Source: Sialis fuliginosa
Taxonomy: Eukaryota > Arthropoda > Insecta > Megaloptera > Sialidae
DNA: 64,000 bases
Assembly: GCA_961205875.1 (NCBI GenBank)
Contig: OY540820.1
Span: 8,866,001 to 8,930,000, forward strand
Direction: 5' to 3'
Shown: one piece after another, positions 1 to 10,652 of the stretch
Layout: the number at the start of each line of letters is the position of its first letter
Position numbering within the stretch: the first letter of the stretch is position 1
Position numbers and translations under genes: made by a program
Notes under the pieces: model-generated
What the model was told of the DNA's origin: nothing
Databases searched by the model: none
Seen by the model: the letters and a program-made list of their open reading frames with translations, nothing else

Positions 1-124
1 GTTTAGAAAGCGAGCAAATAAAGTATAAGTTTGTTAAAACTTGACATATCAAAGAAGAAAATAAAAAAAGAAAGTAGAAAAAAAATCGGTTTCTGAATTT
101 CAAAGTCTCATTTAATTAATCCGT

Positions 125-310
125 TTCAAGTAAACCACTTTTAGTTCTGTGGCTATCTGTATGTATGTCTGTCTGTTCTATAAATCCTTGTCACACGTAA
201 AACTAATAAACGACTGAACCGATCTTAATGAAACTTAGTTTGTTAGTAGGATCTGGCTTAAAATAATCAAAATCAGATGGAAGGGGGTATAGATAATTAG
301 TCGGTTTGGA
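125..310 (+). repeat. Degraded fragment of the TGTC / 'ctgaaccgat' dispersed repeat
   Basis: It contains a short TGTC run followed by a degenerate copy of the conserved core ('actgaaccgatcttaatgaa') and the 'gatctggctt...aaggggg' segment. The same order is seen in the longer copies at about 44622-45020, 50410-50775 and 61555-61868. The rest of 1-890 shows nothing recognisable. Confidence 0.5.
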
Positions 311-890
311 CCCAATAATACATTTTTAACGTATTATAAAAAATAAAAAATCGTTACATTCCTGGTTATTAAATTTGTTTTTCTAAATAAAACAATAGAT
401 AAGATGTAAAATTTCACCAGGATCTCTTAAATCGTTTGTAGGTATCTAATATGTATTTCATTAAAAGACATAACTTACAAAATAGCTATTTAATGGGAAC
501 GGTTGCTGATCCTTAAGATAAGCAGTGCTAATTTGCGAAGTAAAATCACAGGTTTAAATATAAACAAAACTAATTAAAAATATAATTTAATACATTTCAA
601 ATCCTGTAATAAACAACATTTGAAAAAGTCAAGACAAGTCCGACTAAAAAATGAATAAATAAAAACAAAGATAGAAATCGTCTAATAACTTTCTGTATTC
701 TCTGATGAATTTATTCCTAGTGTTGGAAAACACGTTTCGATATTCGATTAACGGAAGTATTGTGGCGAATAAATACACTCAGGTACAAAAAACAAGTGCC
801 TACCTATCTATCTGATTGTTAGTTATATAAGGTCTATCAAAATGTTTACTTTCTTTACAAAATAAAGTACATTTCAAAATTAATGAACAA

Positions 891-1779
891 TCCTTAATAT
901 ATATAAAGCTCAACGTCTCTCTGTCTGTCTGTCTGTCTGTCTGTCTGTCCGTTAGTTGCCTTATCACTCGAGAACCACTTATCCGATTTACGAGTTTTTT
1001 TTTTTTAATTCATAGGTACGTTCTCTGGCCAGGTTATAGGCTATATTTTTTTACGTTAGGTAACATAACAACAAAGCAGTGACGATAATAGTAAATCAAG
1101 TCGGAAAAAATTTTGCCGTCGGCGCGCTGTTTTGTAATACGCTGCCTAAACCGTTCAATATAGAACAAAATAATGTATTAAAGAATTGTGTAGAATCAAA
1201 AGTTCTACAATTAAGTCAGCGACACGATATGTCTAACTTTTATATTTAAGCCACAATGACTGCTTTTATGTTACAAAAAAAACATAAAATATTTGGGTTT
1301 TGTTTACATGGACTTATGACCTGCAAAACATTAATCCTTATCGAAATAAATGATTTCATCGTCATAAGTACTTAATGTAGATATAGTTTGCCATTTACAG
1401 CATCCAATTTGGTCGTATAGTTTAGAAAATATCTTAAAATATATTTATAAAGGTAACATTTTAAATGTATGGTGTCGTGCCGCATCGAAGCGATGTACAT
1501 CAGACTGGATTCGCTTACGTTCGGTAGATATTCGGAGTCCCTCGGCTGACGTTTGAGTTAATTTTGTTTTCAATAATTAACATTTAAATTTAAACAGAAC
1601 ACAAATTATTTGTACTTTTTTCTTCTGATTCGTTTTTGTTAGGTAATTTAGGTATTGATAAATTATTATTACAATAATAACTAATCGTGTTTGTACTTAA
1701 TTAATTAAACTATATTTTTCAAAAATCCTAAACAATAATTCCGTAGTCTACGCGAGCGAAGCCGCGTGGGCCCAGCTAG
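891..1779 (+). mobile_element. Helitron-like non-autonomous element, apparently full length
   Basis: No open frame is present. The element starts with TC after an A (890) and ends with CTAG followed by T (1780), which is the Helitron terminal pattern (5'-TC...CTRR-3', insertion between A and T). A GC-rich stem, CGCGAGCGAAGCCGCG, lies just before the end, where Helitrons carry a hairpin. A (TGTC)n microsatellite sits near the 5' end at about 919-950. The 3' end recurs at 18361-18575 and about 21060-21207, and the 5' half recurs at 1837-2370. The end motif is common in insect genomes. The Helitron assignment rests on the termini only. Confidence 0.6.
919..950. repeat. (TGTC)n microsatellite
   Basis: About seven tandem TGTC units just inside the 5' end of the Helitron-like element. 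The copy at 1837 has only two or three units, so the array length differs between the two neighbouring copies. Confidence 0.9.
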
Positions 1780-1836
1780 TATAAGTATAAATATAAGTTA
1801 TAGGCTATATTTTGTAGCTTTTAACCACAGTTGATA

Positions 1837-2370
1837 TCTTTAATATACATAAAGCTCAACGTCTGTCTGTCTTTCCATTAGTGCGCTTATCACTCGAGAA
1901 CCACTTATCCGATTTACGTGTTTTTTTTAATTCATATGTTCCCTAGCCAGATTATAGGCTATATTTTGTTACGTTAGGTAACATAAGAATGAAGCAGTGG
2001 CGATAATAGTAAATCAAGTCGGAAAAAAGTTTGCTGCCAGTGGCTCTTTTGCAGTACTCTGCCTAAACTGTTGAATATTGAACAAAATAATGTATTAAAT
2101 AATTGTATAGAATCAAAAGATCTACAATAAAGTCAGCGACACCATATGTCTAACTTTTATATTTAACCCACAATGACTGCTTTTATGGTACAAAGAAAAT
2201 TAAAAATATTTGGGTTCTGTTTACGTGGACTTATGACCTGCAAAACGTTAATCCTTATCAAAATAAATGATTTTATCGTCATAAGTACTTAATGTAGATA
2301 TAATTTGCCCTTTACAGCATTCAATTTGGTCTTTTGGTTTAGGAAATAACTTGAAATATACATAAATATT
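1837..2370 (+). mobile_element. Second Helitron-like copy, 3'-truncated
   Basis: This matches 891 to about 1450 of the neighbouring copy with scattered substitutions and small indels. It starts TCTTTAAT after an A (1836), again fitting a Helitron 5' end. The similarity fades near 2370, so the hairpin and CTAG end are missing. Only 57 bp separate it from the first copy, in the same orientation. The spacer itself contains a short match to the element interior ('ttataggctatatttt'), which suggests local rearrangement. Confidence 0.55.
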
Positions 2371-2837
2371 TATCAAATAAATCAAATTTTTTACTCGAAT
2401 AACCCTGTAAATGTTTCGTTAATATACAAGAAAGCAAAAATAGGGGAGGGGGGATTTTCATTGAACTTTGTTTTAAAAATGTTTTCATTATAAATATTAA
2501 TTCATTAAATAAGATTTCTTTGAATGACAAAAAAAATTCTTGGTGTAATTTTTTTGCACCTAACTGTATATATTAAAGGTAACATGTGTTGTTACAAAAA
2601 ATACGATAGCTATAAAAATCAATTAAATATTATTTATATTCCGGCCGTTCGCAACAATAAAGTGTAGTTATAGATGATTTATAATCAGGAATAGGCGTTT
2701 TTGTACAGTGGTTAAGAAAAATAATAAAACTTGAATTAGGTTATAACGTTTCAATTTTGTATATAGTTATTAAGAACATTAAAATACAGTTATGGGGAAC
2801 AACTCAATCGATGAAATATGGGTATTATATTTATATA

Positions 2838-3365
2838 AGGTAAAGGCATCAGTTATGGCCGCTATAAGAGCAAGGTTTACTGTTTTTGTGATTGACGGGC
2901 ATATTTTTTGCAATTCTCATCAACTCATGTTACTAATAAAACAAGTAACTCTTTATTTAATCAATTTAATTACCAAAATCCGCAAATATAGTTTATTTTT
3001 TAAATTATAACCTTTTACTTTGTTTATGTTTTTTTTCAGTAATGGATAAAGTAAAACCAATAATGAGCACGCAGTGGTGGACACTTGGTAATGATTACAA
3101 AATGATAAGTACTACGACACAAAAGATATAAAAGAAAGAATCGTCAAATTTGAAACAATGTAAAGCAGTTGCTATAATAATATAATAACTAATAAATAAA
3201 TTATACTAATAATTAGTTAAAATGGCCAACCTTTTTGGCTGTAAGACAGTTAAATGTATATAGATTAATATTCAGAAATAGTAGTAATCAAATATCTAAT
3301 TCTGTATACATTTAATTAAAAATTTGCCATTACTGGGGTCCTTGCCAAGACTGGTGCCACTACCT
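2838..3365 (-). mobile_element. AGGTACTG-family MITE, full length
   Basis: A member of the commonest repeat in the window. The TIRs are degenerate AGGTACTGGCACCAGT, bounded by TA at 2836-2837 and 3366-3367, as expected for a Tc1/mariner-type TA target. The orientation is reversed relative to the copies at 8861 and 47047. Open frames inside it (for example 2792-3010) also occur in other copies and have no protein character. It is non-autonomous and no transposase source is seen here. Confidence 0.8.
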
Positions 3366-3524
3366 TATAATAAGTATTATGCCTTATTTAAGATGACAGA
3401 AAAAAATAAGTATAAAAGTTGTAGAGACCGATATTATCGATAGTTTATGTTCCATTTATTTTTTACTGTCAGTTATCTATAAATATATATTTTAAATAAT
3501 AATTAGACATATGCATTCTAAAGA

Positions 3525-3630
3525 TTACTTCAGTGAAAGTTATAACAAAATCGGTCCAGTTATTTTTGAGATCATCGAGGACAAATAATTCAATTCATAA
3601 GTTCTACCTCTTTATAATATAGTATAGATA
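3525..3630 (+). repeat. Dispersed-repeat end ('atcggtccagt...agtatagat')
   Basis: The stretch includes 'aaaatcggtccagt', 'tcgaggacaaa' and 'tctttataatatagtatag'. I recognise these as the 3' part of a non-autonomous repeat common in insects. The class is not determinable here. From about 3631 to 4338 I see only AT-rich sequence. Confidence 0.35.
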
Positions 3631-4338
3631 CAGAAATATCATAAAATGGGTAGATTAATCAAATATGAACACAACTTTTGTATAAAATAACATATTTATA
3701 CATAATATAATTTATACAAATAATTATTTTCGATAGATTTTTAAAAGTATTTAATATGCATTCACAATGGCTTTATACATCTGATCGTCCATTTATACGC
3801 TGTTTGTAAATACGTATACACATCATTATATAACGATTTAACAAGTCGACAATAAAATACATTGTTATTGATATATTGTATATTTGTACGTATATTTATA
3901 AATATTTTATTCTGTCGTAAAACATATTCATATTGATTTTACAAAGCACTTTAGATCAAGTAATAAATCATAAATTTATAACAGAATTGTGATGAGAACA
4001 TTTCAATATGAATCAAGTAATATATTTGTGCCTTTGCCAATTCCTTTATATATTGAAAACCGATCGTAAAAGATTTTAGTATTTTATTGAAATAAATCGT
4101 TTAGTGTTTGTGATATGTACAAAGAGAAAATCATATATAATCTTTTAAATACCTACTTACACGGGTGCAACCTCGATATTTCTTAGGAGGAAGGGGTAAT
4201 TGTTTTTCATTTAAAAAAATTTTTTTTTTTTAATATTTTGAGAGGAGGGATTGAACTTATATTAGAGTAGAAATATTTTATTTTTTCCTTACCCTCTTTT
4301 ACTGGCTCTAGTATTATTTATTATTATTATTTTTCTTT

Positions 4339-4492
4339 CATATTTATATTTCGTAAAAATTGATTTTATTTTGTGATTTTTCTTAAATTATTTTTAATTA
4401 CATATTTCTTTGTTTCATTTTATATTTTTATACTTCGTAGAAATAGATTTTATGTTGTGATTTTTCTTAAATTAATTATAATTACATATTTC
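4339..4492 (+). repeat. Imperfect tandem duplication, about 70-bp unit
   Basis: Unit 4339-4408 and unit 4422-4492 share a run from 'atttcgt(a)aaa' through 'gtgatttttcttaaatta' to 'attacatatttc', with a few substitutions. The two are separated by about 13 bp. There is no coding character. Confidence 0.65.
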
Positions 4493-4826
4493 AAAAGGAA
4501 TATTCCTTTTTAGGATTGAAACGAGGAGGATAATATTAATTAAATTTCATTTTTATATAGATAGGTATTAATTATTTTTTACTGTATAGGTATAAAAGTT
4601 TATTCAAAATCATTAAGAATTTGTATATAAAAATGTTACCATGGATGACTTTCTTATATAGGCAGTACTGAGTGTGTTTAATTATACATATAAAATAAAA
4701 TCTTTTTGGCTAACTAAATTATAGAAAATAACGTTCTGTACAATTTTTATCCATAAAACATTTTTTTCTAATTCACACTGCTACAAAAATAATTCGAAAA
4801 AGTCGATAATCGACAAGAGTAAACAA

Positions 4827-5143
4827 GTAAAAATATCACGATGGCTAAAATTAATGAGTTAAAGTTTGAATTGCTTCCTCACGCACCCTATTCGCCAGAT
4901 TTAGCCCCCTCGGATTATTTTCTGTTCCCAAACTTGAAAAAATGGCTCGGTGGTAAAAGATTTGCCAACAATGAAGAGGTGGAGTCCGACAATTCTCACT
5001 ATAAACAGGGTATCGTAGCTATTGAACATCGCTGGGAAAAGTGTATCGAATTAAAAGGAGACTATGTAGAGAAATAAATATATTTTTTCGCAATTTTTTT
5101 GTGTTTTCTTTGTTAGGTCGGGTACTTTTGGGACTACCCTCGT
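4827..5143 (+). pseudogene. Mariner transposase C-terminal fragment with 3' transposon end
   Basis: The frame 4841-5077 (78 aa) carries the mariner motif LPHAPYSPDLAPSDY near its start. The aspartate of APSD (residue 25) is the third residue of the D,D34D catalytic triad of the mariner DDE domain. The usual C-terminus (HRWEKCIELKGDYVEK) follows. The HDNAP segment with the second aspartate is not found upstream, and about ten residues are missing after EEVES, so the enzyme cannot be active. After the stop, 5101-5143 matches a mariner 3' terminus ending in 'gggactaccctcgta'. The M at 4841 is an internal codon, not a true start. Confidence 0.9.
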
Positions 5144-5167
5144 ATATTATATGACTTTCATACATGG

Positions 5168-5303
5168 ATTTGTTAGCTAACAAGCACTTCATTAACGGTA
5201 TTAAAACAGTAAAATCCATAGATAATATCACAGAATTAATACCCCGTCGAAACTGCTTATTAGTTAACAAATTTTGTTATCTCCTTTATAATACCGGACA
5301 TTA
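5168..5303 (-). mobile_element. Tourist-like MITE fragment with internal deletion
   Basis: It matches the TGTCCGG family in reverse orientation, from the sub-terminal palindrome TTGTTAGCTAACAA to the terminus CCGGACA, followed by TTA. The outer left TIR is missing and most of the interior is deleted. It lies about 25 bp from the mariner 3' end at 5143. Confidence 0.7.
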
Positions 5304-5306
5304 TAA

Positions 5307-5763
5307 ATCAATAAAAAACAAAAACAAAATGTTCCTATAACAAAATAATAAAACAAAATTAAATAACCACATATAGAATTCAATCAACCCAACAATGCAA
5401 CAATAAACAAAAACTATGGCGGTTAATTTTTGCAGCTACACCTGTTACTAATAACGCGAAACGTTACGTGTCGAGACTACAAATTACAGTCAATTAGCGG
5501 GCAGGAACAGAGCAATCAGTGTAGAAACAATGCGATCAGCGTGCCATCTGCATACGTCCGACTGAATTAAACATTTGGCGGCAGCTCTTTGATTGTTGTC
5601 ATTGACATTCGCACGACTTGTTTCTCACATGTTTGTATCAGAGTGGGCTGTGGTATGTGTATATGCATAAGTGTGCTTTGTAATATATTAGGTGGGTAAT
5701 TGGTTGAAGGTATTCTCACGCGTCAAATTAATCAGATTTTTTGAATTTTATCGATATTATAAC
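5307..5763. other. Unassigned stretch, locally richer in GC
   Basis: No gene or repeat was recognised. The part 5410-5640 is visibly richer in G and C than its surroundings ('cggttaatttttgcag', 'ttagcgggcaggaacag') but has no open frame of note. It could be a remnant of an older element or a regulatory stretch. I cannot tell which. Confidence 0.3.
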
Positions 5764-5815
5764 TTCCGGTATTATAGAGGAGCTAACAAAATTTGTTGGC
5801 TTACAAGCACTTTCT
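5764..5815 (-). mobile_element. Tourist-like MITE end fragment
   Basis: About 50 bp matching one end of the TGTCCGG family ('ttccggtattatagaggagctaacaaa' and then 'acaagcactttc'), cut off directly where the mariner 5' end begins at about 5818. Confidence 0.6.
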
Positions 5816-5817
5816 AC

Positions 5818-6237
5818 TACATGGGCTGAAAACTCTTTGGCCTGACTTACAGATAGAGACATAAACAAAAAATCCTTATGCTTCCCATAGAGTACCAACC
5901 TTATCTAGAATACTGTCAAAATTACATGATATTTGAGCCTTCGAAGTGACGCTACTTATGCTATTTTTTAATCATGAAATAATGTAAATTTCGTGTTTTG
6001 ATTAAACATTGTTTTTTGATGGGGAAAAATATCGTCCAATCAAAGGAATGGCTTGATAAGTGTTACGGCACATCTGCCCTAGCTAATTCAAAAGTAAAAT
6101 ATTGGTTTTGCTGAGTTTCGTCGGACCGTACGAGTACAAATGATGCACCACGTTTAGGAAGGCCAAATGGTGTAGTTACTCCAGAAAACATTCGAAAAAT
6201 TCGTGAATTTGTATTGACTGATCGATTGGATATTTGA
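5818..6237 (+). pseudogene. Mariner transposase N-terminal fragment with 5' transposon end
   Basis: The segment 5821-5850 ('gggctgaaaactctttggcctgac') resembles a mariner 5' terminus. From 5992 a frame reads like the N-terminal mariner helix-turn-helix domain (LIKHCFLMGKNIVQSKEWLDKCYG...), followed by the linker GRP box (DAPRLGRPNGVVTPENIRKI). One in-frame TGA lies at 6112-6114 and a terminal stop at 6235-6237. The rest of the protein is absent. It lies downstream of, but on the same strand as, the C-terminal fragment at 4827-5143, so the two are not one contiguous gene. Confidence 0.85.
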
Positions 6238-7224
6238 AAAAATTATTTCAACCAAAAAATGTTTACTTGTGAGGGGGTAATCGAATGGTAATATTTATTT
6301 GTTATTTTTACGTGGCATTCGAGGATATTTGAGGTCAAATAGGAACCTATAGTTTTTATTTAATAATCTTATTCTACGTGAAAAAATCCGAATCTCTTTT
6401 TTGCAGATTTTTACTCACCATACTTTAGGTTTTACAGCCTTTTAAATTAGAAAAGTGATCAAAGTAACCCCGGTTTACGGTATATGCAATAACTCTGTGT
6501 TTGACGTATCAATTATTCTGTAAAATTAAAAAGCACAGAGAAATGATGGCAGAGGAATGACAATTTCAATGACTTTGTATGTAATAATTAGTCGAACAGT
6601 CGGTGTTCCGAAGTTTTACATAAGGTATAATATCAGAAGAATAACATGTCTGCTTGTGACAATATCAATATCAATATCAATAACAATAAGTTCTATTGTT
6701 TTCAGGCGCGTATACAGCCTAACTTCTCGGAGGGGGTCATTCAGAAAATATATTTAAAAACATTTAGAAAAACACTTTATAATAGCAGCATATAGGTATA
6801 TTTGAAATAAACGTATAATAAATCTTAAAATATTTTATCGTTTAGTTTTTAATATACGGGCTGTTCCAGAACAGTATGCAGAAAAATTCGCTGATTAATA
6901 ATCTGTAAATCAAAATTTATTTATTGCAGTTGTTTTCGAGATATTAGTTAACAAATATTTTCTTGACTAAATTCTTTAATTGTTTATTTTACAAATTCGA
7001 ATAGTAGTGGAGTAGAGAGAGAGATGTACAATAACTCAGATAAAATAATTATTTAGGTATATTAAAAATAGTATGTCAATCTTCATTTCTACATGTCAAA
7101 CAGCTAATTATCATAATATAAGGAACACCCGTATTTTTATGTATTTTTATGATACATCAGTTGTACAATTTTCTTAATACGGATCTGTCCTAATTCAATT
7201 ACCGTATAACCTAAACTAATTCTT
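6238..7224. other. AT-rich DNA without recognisable genes
   Basis: The only pattern is a short (atatca)n run near 6660-6684. The 66-aa frame at 6557-6757 overlaps that microsatellite and shows no protein character. Confidence 0.4.
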
Positions 7225-7310
7225 GAGTATTAGGATTTCGAACAGTGAAAGTCTCGTCAAAATCGGTTCAGTATTTTTCGTGTCAAGTCGTAACAAACAA
7301 CCAATTAATA
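7225..7310 (+). repeat. Dispersed-repeat fragment ('gtcaaaatcggttcagt')
   Basis: It contains 'gtgaaagtctcgtcaaaatcggttcagta' and then 'gtcgtaacaaacaacc', the layout of a non-autonomous repeat also seen at about 11445-11515. The 105-aa frame at 7245-7562 begins inside this repeat, which argues against it being a gene. Confidence 0.45.
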
Positions 7311-8679
7311 AATAACAATGTTTTATTTAGATATCGATCAAGTAGCCAATTAACAAGCTATCTCAGACAAATGAAGATTCATAAAACGGAGACAGCAATA
7401 TTAATGTGCATTTCTTCGGCTATAGGAAAGTTATGCATTCCTTTCCTATTTATTACATTGCAGTTGTCAAGTATTCTAATTCAAATAAAGGAAACTGAAC
7501 AAAAAATAAAACTTTGTTCCGTTGTTCTTACTAGGTCAGATGTCAAACTAGGTCAACACTGATTGTCTGTTTTATGCAAATAATTGTTATTATATGGAAC
7601 AATAAAATGAATAAATGAGGATTCTATTGTTTGATTTATTTTTAAGGAATATCTTTAATTTTAACATTGTTTTCGTGGCCTTATTTGTTTGAAATGCATT
7701 TGATCGATTTTACCCAACGACGTTGAAATTTATTACAAGTTCTTGATATAAGAATAAATTTGAAATAGGTTATTCGTCAGTGGCGTAACCAGGATTTTTT
7801 TGGTAGGGGAGAGGAGCAAAAAAATACCTATAAACGACCTTATTATCTCTCTTCACTTCTCAAAATTCTGTTATTTTGAAATTGACTATTTTTATTTTCG
7901 CAAAATGGCTGGGGGGGGGGGGTCCTATGAAATCATAGCCCCTATACTACTCACACCAATCAATTCTATCGGAGATTTCAGAAAAAAATGCTACTTTCAA
8001 CTTTTAAAAAACTACCTATAATGTATTTAATTAATAAATATTAATTATTTTAATATTAATTATTATTATTAGTTTTTCTTGTATTCTGTCGTTGTTTATA
8101 AATATTAATAAAATTAAGAAAATATTCTATTCTATTATATTCTACCATTAAAATGAGTATTTCAAGTCGCGCTGAATGTTCTACGATGAAAAAATGTCAC
8201 TTATATAAATAACTGTCATTTTGACTTAAAGCTTTTAAGAAAGACAAAACTAAAAAAAAATATCATTTTTGTCCTACTGTAAAATTTGGTAAAAAATTAT
8301 AAAAAATATAAACTGTTTGTTGTCATTCCTTCCAAACTCTACGTAGAATTAAGTTATGGAGTTAATCAATTTAAAGTAGCTAATCTCAATTACCAACATT
8401 ATAAAAAAATAACCATTATATCCGTAATATCTGCTTTGTATCAAAATAACTGCGACCGACTTGTAATAAATCCAATTTAAATTATAAAACCGATCGACAA
8501 AAACCGAATTGCGGGCGCAAGAATTCGTTCACGTAGATAATAAGTCCGGTCACGACAAAATTGAATTACTTCATGAAGACGATTAGTTTTTTTTTATAGT
8601 TGTTTTGTGTTATCTACACTTTCTACAAAAGTATAACTATTTCGTATATTTATTGCAGCAGCGCGCGGTGCTTCGAAAA

Positions 8680-9221
8680 GTAAATATTAATAATAATAAA
8701 AAGAAACAGCAATTATAAATTTTCTATGGGTCTTACTTGTGACGTATAATTATCCCTGAAATTTATAGATTTTCTACAATTTCAATCAAAACCTAACCGT
8801 TTTACATATGTACGTCAAAAAAAGTCAGAAATGTAAAAGCAAAAATTAAATTTTCAAATAAGGTAGTGGCACCAGTCTTGGAGCAAGGACCCCAGTGTTG
8901 ATATTTGATTACTACTATTTCTGAATATTAATCTATATACCTACATTTAACTGTCTTACAGCGTGATTTGATGACAATCGGCCAATAGGTGTCAAAATGG
9001 TGTACATTTAAACTAATTATTTGTATAATTTATTTATTAATTATTATATTATCATAGCAACTGCTTCTTTCTTTTATATCTTTTATGTCGTAGTACTTAT
9101 CATTTTGTAATCATTAGCAAGTGTCCATCACTGCGTGCTCATTACTGGTTTTACTTTATCCATTACTGGAGAAAAAACATAAACAAAATAAAAGGCTATA
9201 ATTTAAAAAACAAACTATATT
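8680..9221 (+). repeat. Duplicated block, copy 1
   Basis: About 540 bp, nearly identical to 12795-13298. It includes roughly 180 bp of flank ('gtaaatattaataataat' onward) plus most of an AGGTACTG element. Because the flank is shared as well, this is duplication of a genomic segment and not two independent insertions. Copy 2 has small deletions, including part of the 'ttatagattttctacaa' stretch. Confidence 0.85.
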
Positions 9222-9263
9222 TGCGGACTTTGGTAATTAAATTGATTAAATAAAGAGTTACTT
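8861..9263 (+). mobile_element. AGGTACTG-family MITE, right end lost
   Basis: The left TIR AGGTAGTGGCACCAGT follows TA (8859-8860). It belongs to the subtype with 'ttggagcaaggacccc', shared with the copies at 2838, 12949 and 41720. Similarity stops at 'aaagagttact' near 9263, before the right TIR. Confidence 0.8.
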
Positions 9264-9777
9264 TATTTATGTTTGATTTAATTATACCTACTTGAAAATT
9301 TTATTTCAGATTTTTTTTGCTAATTTGGTGTTTTATTTCTATGCAAGACTTATATGAAGAAGTGAAAAACTTTTTTTGACGTACGCCACTGATATATGCA
9401 CGTATTTTTGTATATTTTTTTAGACCTAAGCACGCTTTGAGGTATTCGCAATCCGTCATGCACCAATAATAATTGCCTTTAAATCGCTCGGTGTAGAATT
9501 ACCTCCAACGCCGCCTTAGGTTTTTAGTTCCATTGTTTCAAACGTGTTTTTATGTGCGGAAATAAACCGATCAGATTTGGGGGTTTAATGACTGATTTAT
9601 ATAATACAAATTATAAGTCTTCGTTCGCTAATTCGAGTTTCAAATATACTCAACATAAAGTATACGATAATCTATAAGGCAATATAAATTCTAACCTAAC
9701 AATAAAGCATTTTTAGTAGATATACAGGTTGAGTTATATCAGGTGGACAAACTTAAACAGTTTATCGAAAAAAAAAA

Positions 9778-9858
9778 CATCTGCCAAGTAAATGCACAGT
9801 GCTTCCTCGTGCTAAATTCACCAAAGGTAGTTAATTATTGAACAATTTAAATAAAAAC
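9778..9858 (-). repeat. 81-bp dispersed repeat
   Basis: The block 'ccaagtaaatgcacagtg...gctaaattcacc...gttaattattgaacaattt' occurs in reverse orientation at 23302-23374 and 45342-45425. The class is unknown. The remainder of 9392-9997 shows nothing else recognisable. Confidence 0.7.
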
Positions 9859-9997
9859 CGAAAATGTTGAGATATGTAAATTGCTTGTAACTTTTATATG
9901 GTTATATGCCACAAAATACACATAAATATACATTGTTAATTTGTCTGTATCTGTGTTCGTGAAAGCAAATGCACCATTCTTAACTATTTCCCTAGAC

Positions 9998-10652
9998 CAG
10001 CGGTTCTTAAACTAGGGTCCGCGAAACTTTTTCGGGGGTCCGTGAAACATGTTTGGCATAAATTAAATAACTTTTACATTTCTATTTACCAGTGATTAAA
10101 TAATATCTAACAACCTTCTTTGTTTTTTATCAGGGAGGCAAGGGTTATTTTAGTGAGTAGCTTGTTTCTGCAGTTGTAAAAGCTTTGGGTAGTGCAAAAA
10201 ATTGAAACAATGTTTAATAAATAAATAAAATTATAAAATGTGTGAAAAAAGGTCATTGCAGTTTTAAAAACGAAAAATGTAAGAAATGTAGTGCAAAAAA
10301 CAAAGGTTATTGCAGTTGAAAAGAAAAAATTGTAAGTATGGAACAAAGAAAGTCTTGCAGTTTTAAAATATTTTTCTTAAATTTACCCCTGCAGAGAGGG
10401 GGTCCTTGAGAAATAATTGTTCAAAAGAGGGTCCCTAGACTACATAAGTAAAAGCAAAAAATGTAAGTAATGTAGAGTAAAAAAACGTCATTGCAGTTGT
10501 AAAAACAAAAAATGTAAGAAATATAATGCAAAAAATAAAGGTCATTGCAGTTGAAAGTATGTATGGTATGTATGGAACAAAAAAAGTCTTGCAGTTTTAT
10601 AATTATTTGTTCAAAAGGGGGTCCCTAGACAACATAAGTTTAAGAACCACTG
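9998..10652. mobile_element. hAT-like non-autonomous element with internal tandem duplication
   Basis: The TIRs are CAGCGGTTCTTAAACT at the left and AGTTTAAGAACCACTG at the right, a well-known insect hAT end type. The flanks ccctagac (9990-9997) and ctttagac (10653-10660) match at 6 of 8 positions, fitting an aged 8-bp hAT duplication. Inside, a unit of about 200 bp is present twice (about 10230-10445 and 10446-10640), each ending in 'gttcaaaagrgggtccctagac'. No transposase frame is present. The 79-aa minus frame at 10107-10346 is low-complexity. Confidence 0.8.

Larger units (their letters stand above)
7778..9391. mobile_element. CAGTGGCGTA-ended element, with later insertion
   Basis: It starts CAGTGGCGTAACCAGG and ends in a sequence whose reverse complement starts CAGTGGCGTACG. 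Such ends are typical of non-autonomous, probably hAT-like, elements in insects. No 8-bp duplication is visible, so the pairing of these two ends is inference. An AGGTACTG copy (8861-9263) lies inside. A 12-G run lies at about 7911-7922. No transposase frame was found. Confidence 0.4.

Noticed and set aside
919-950. Possible CRISPR or tandem regulatory array
   Set aside because: A simple TGTC microsatellite at an element end; no spacers.
2792-3010. 72-codon plus open frame
   Set aside because: Lies mainly in an AGGTACTG MITE; the same sequence recurs in other copies with broken frames.
7245-7562. 105-codon plus open frame
   Set aside because: Begins inside a dispersed repeat and shows no family motif or codon-like composition.
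7911-7922. Homopolymer G and C runs here and at 25790, 34442 and 49853 as a functional motif
   Set aside because: Single-base runs of this kind are common at old repeat sites and prone to sequencing error; no shared context except partly in one repeat family.
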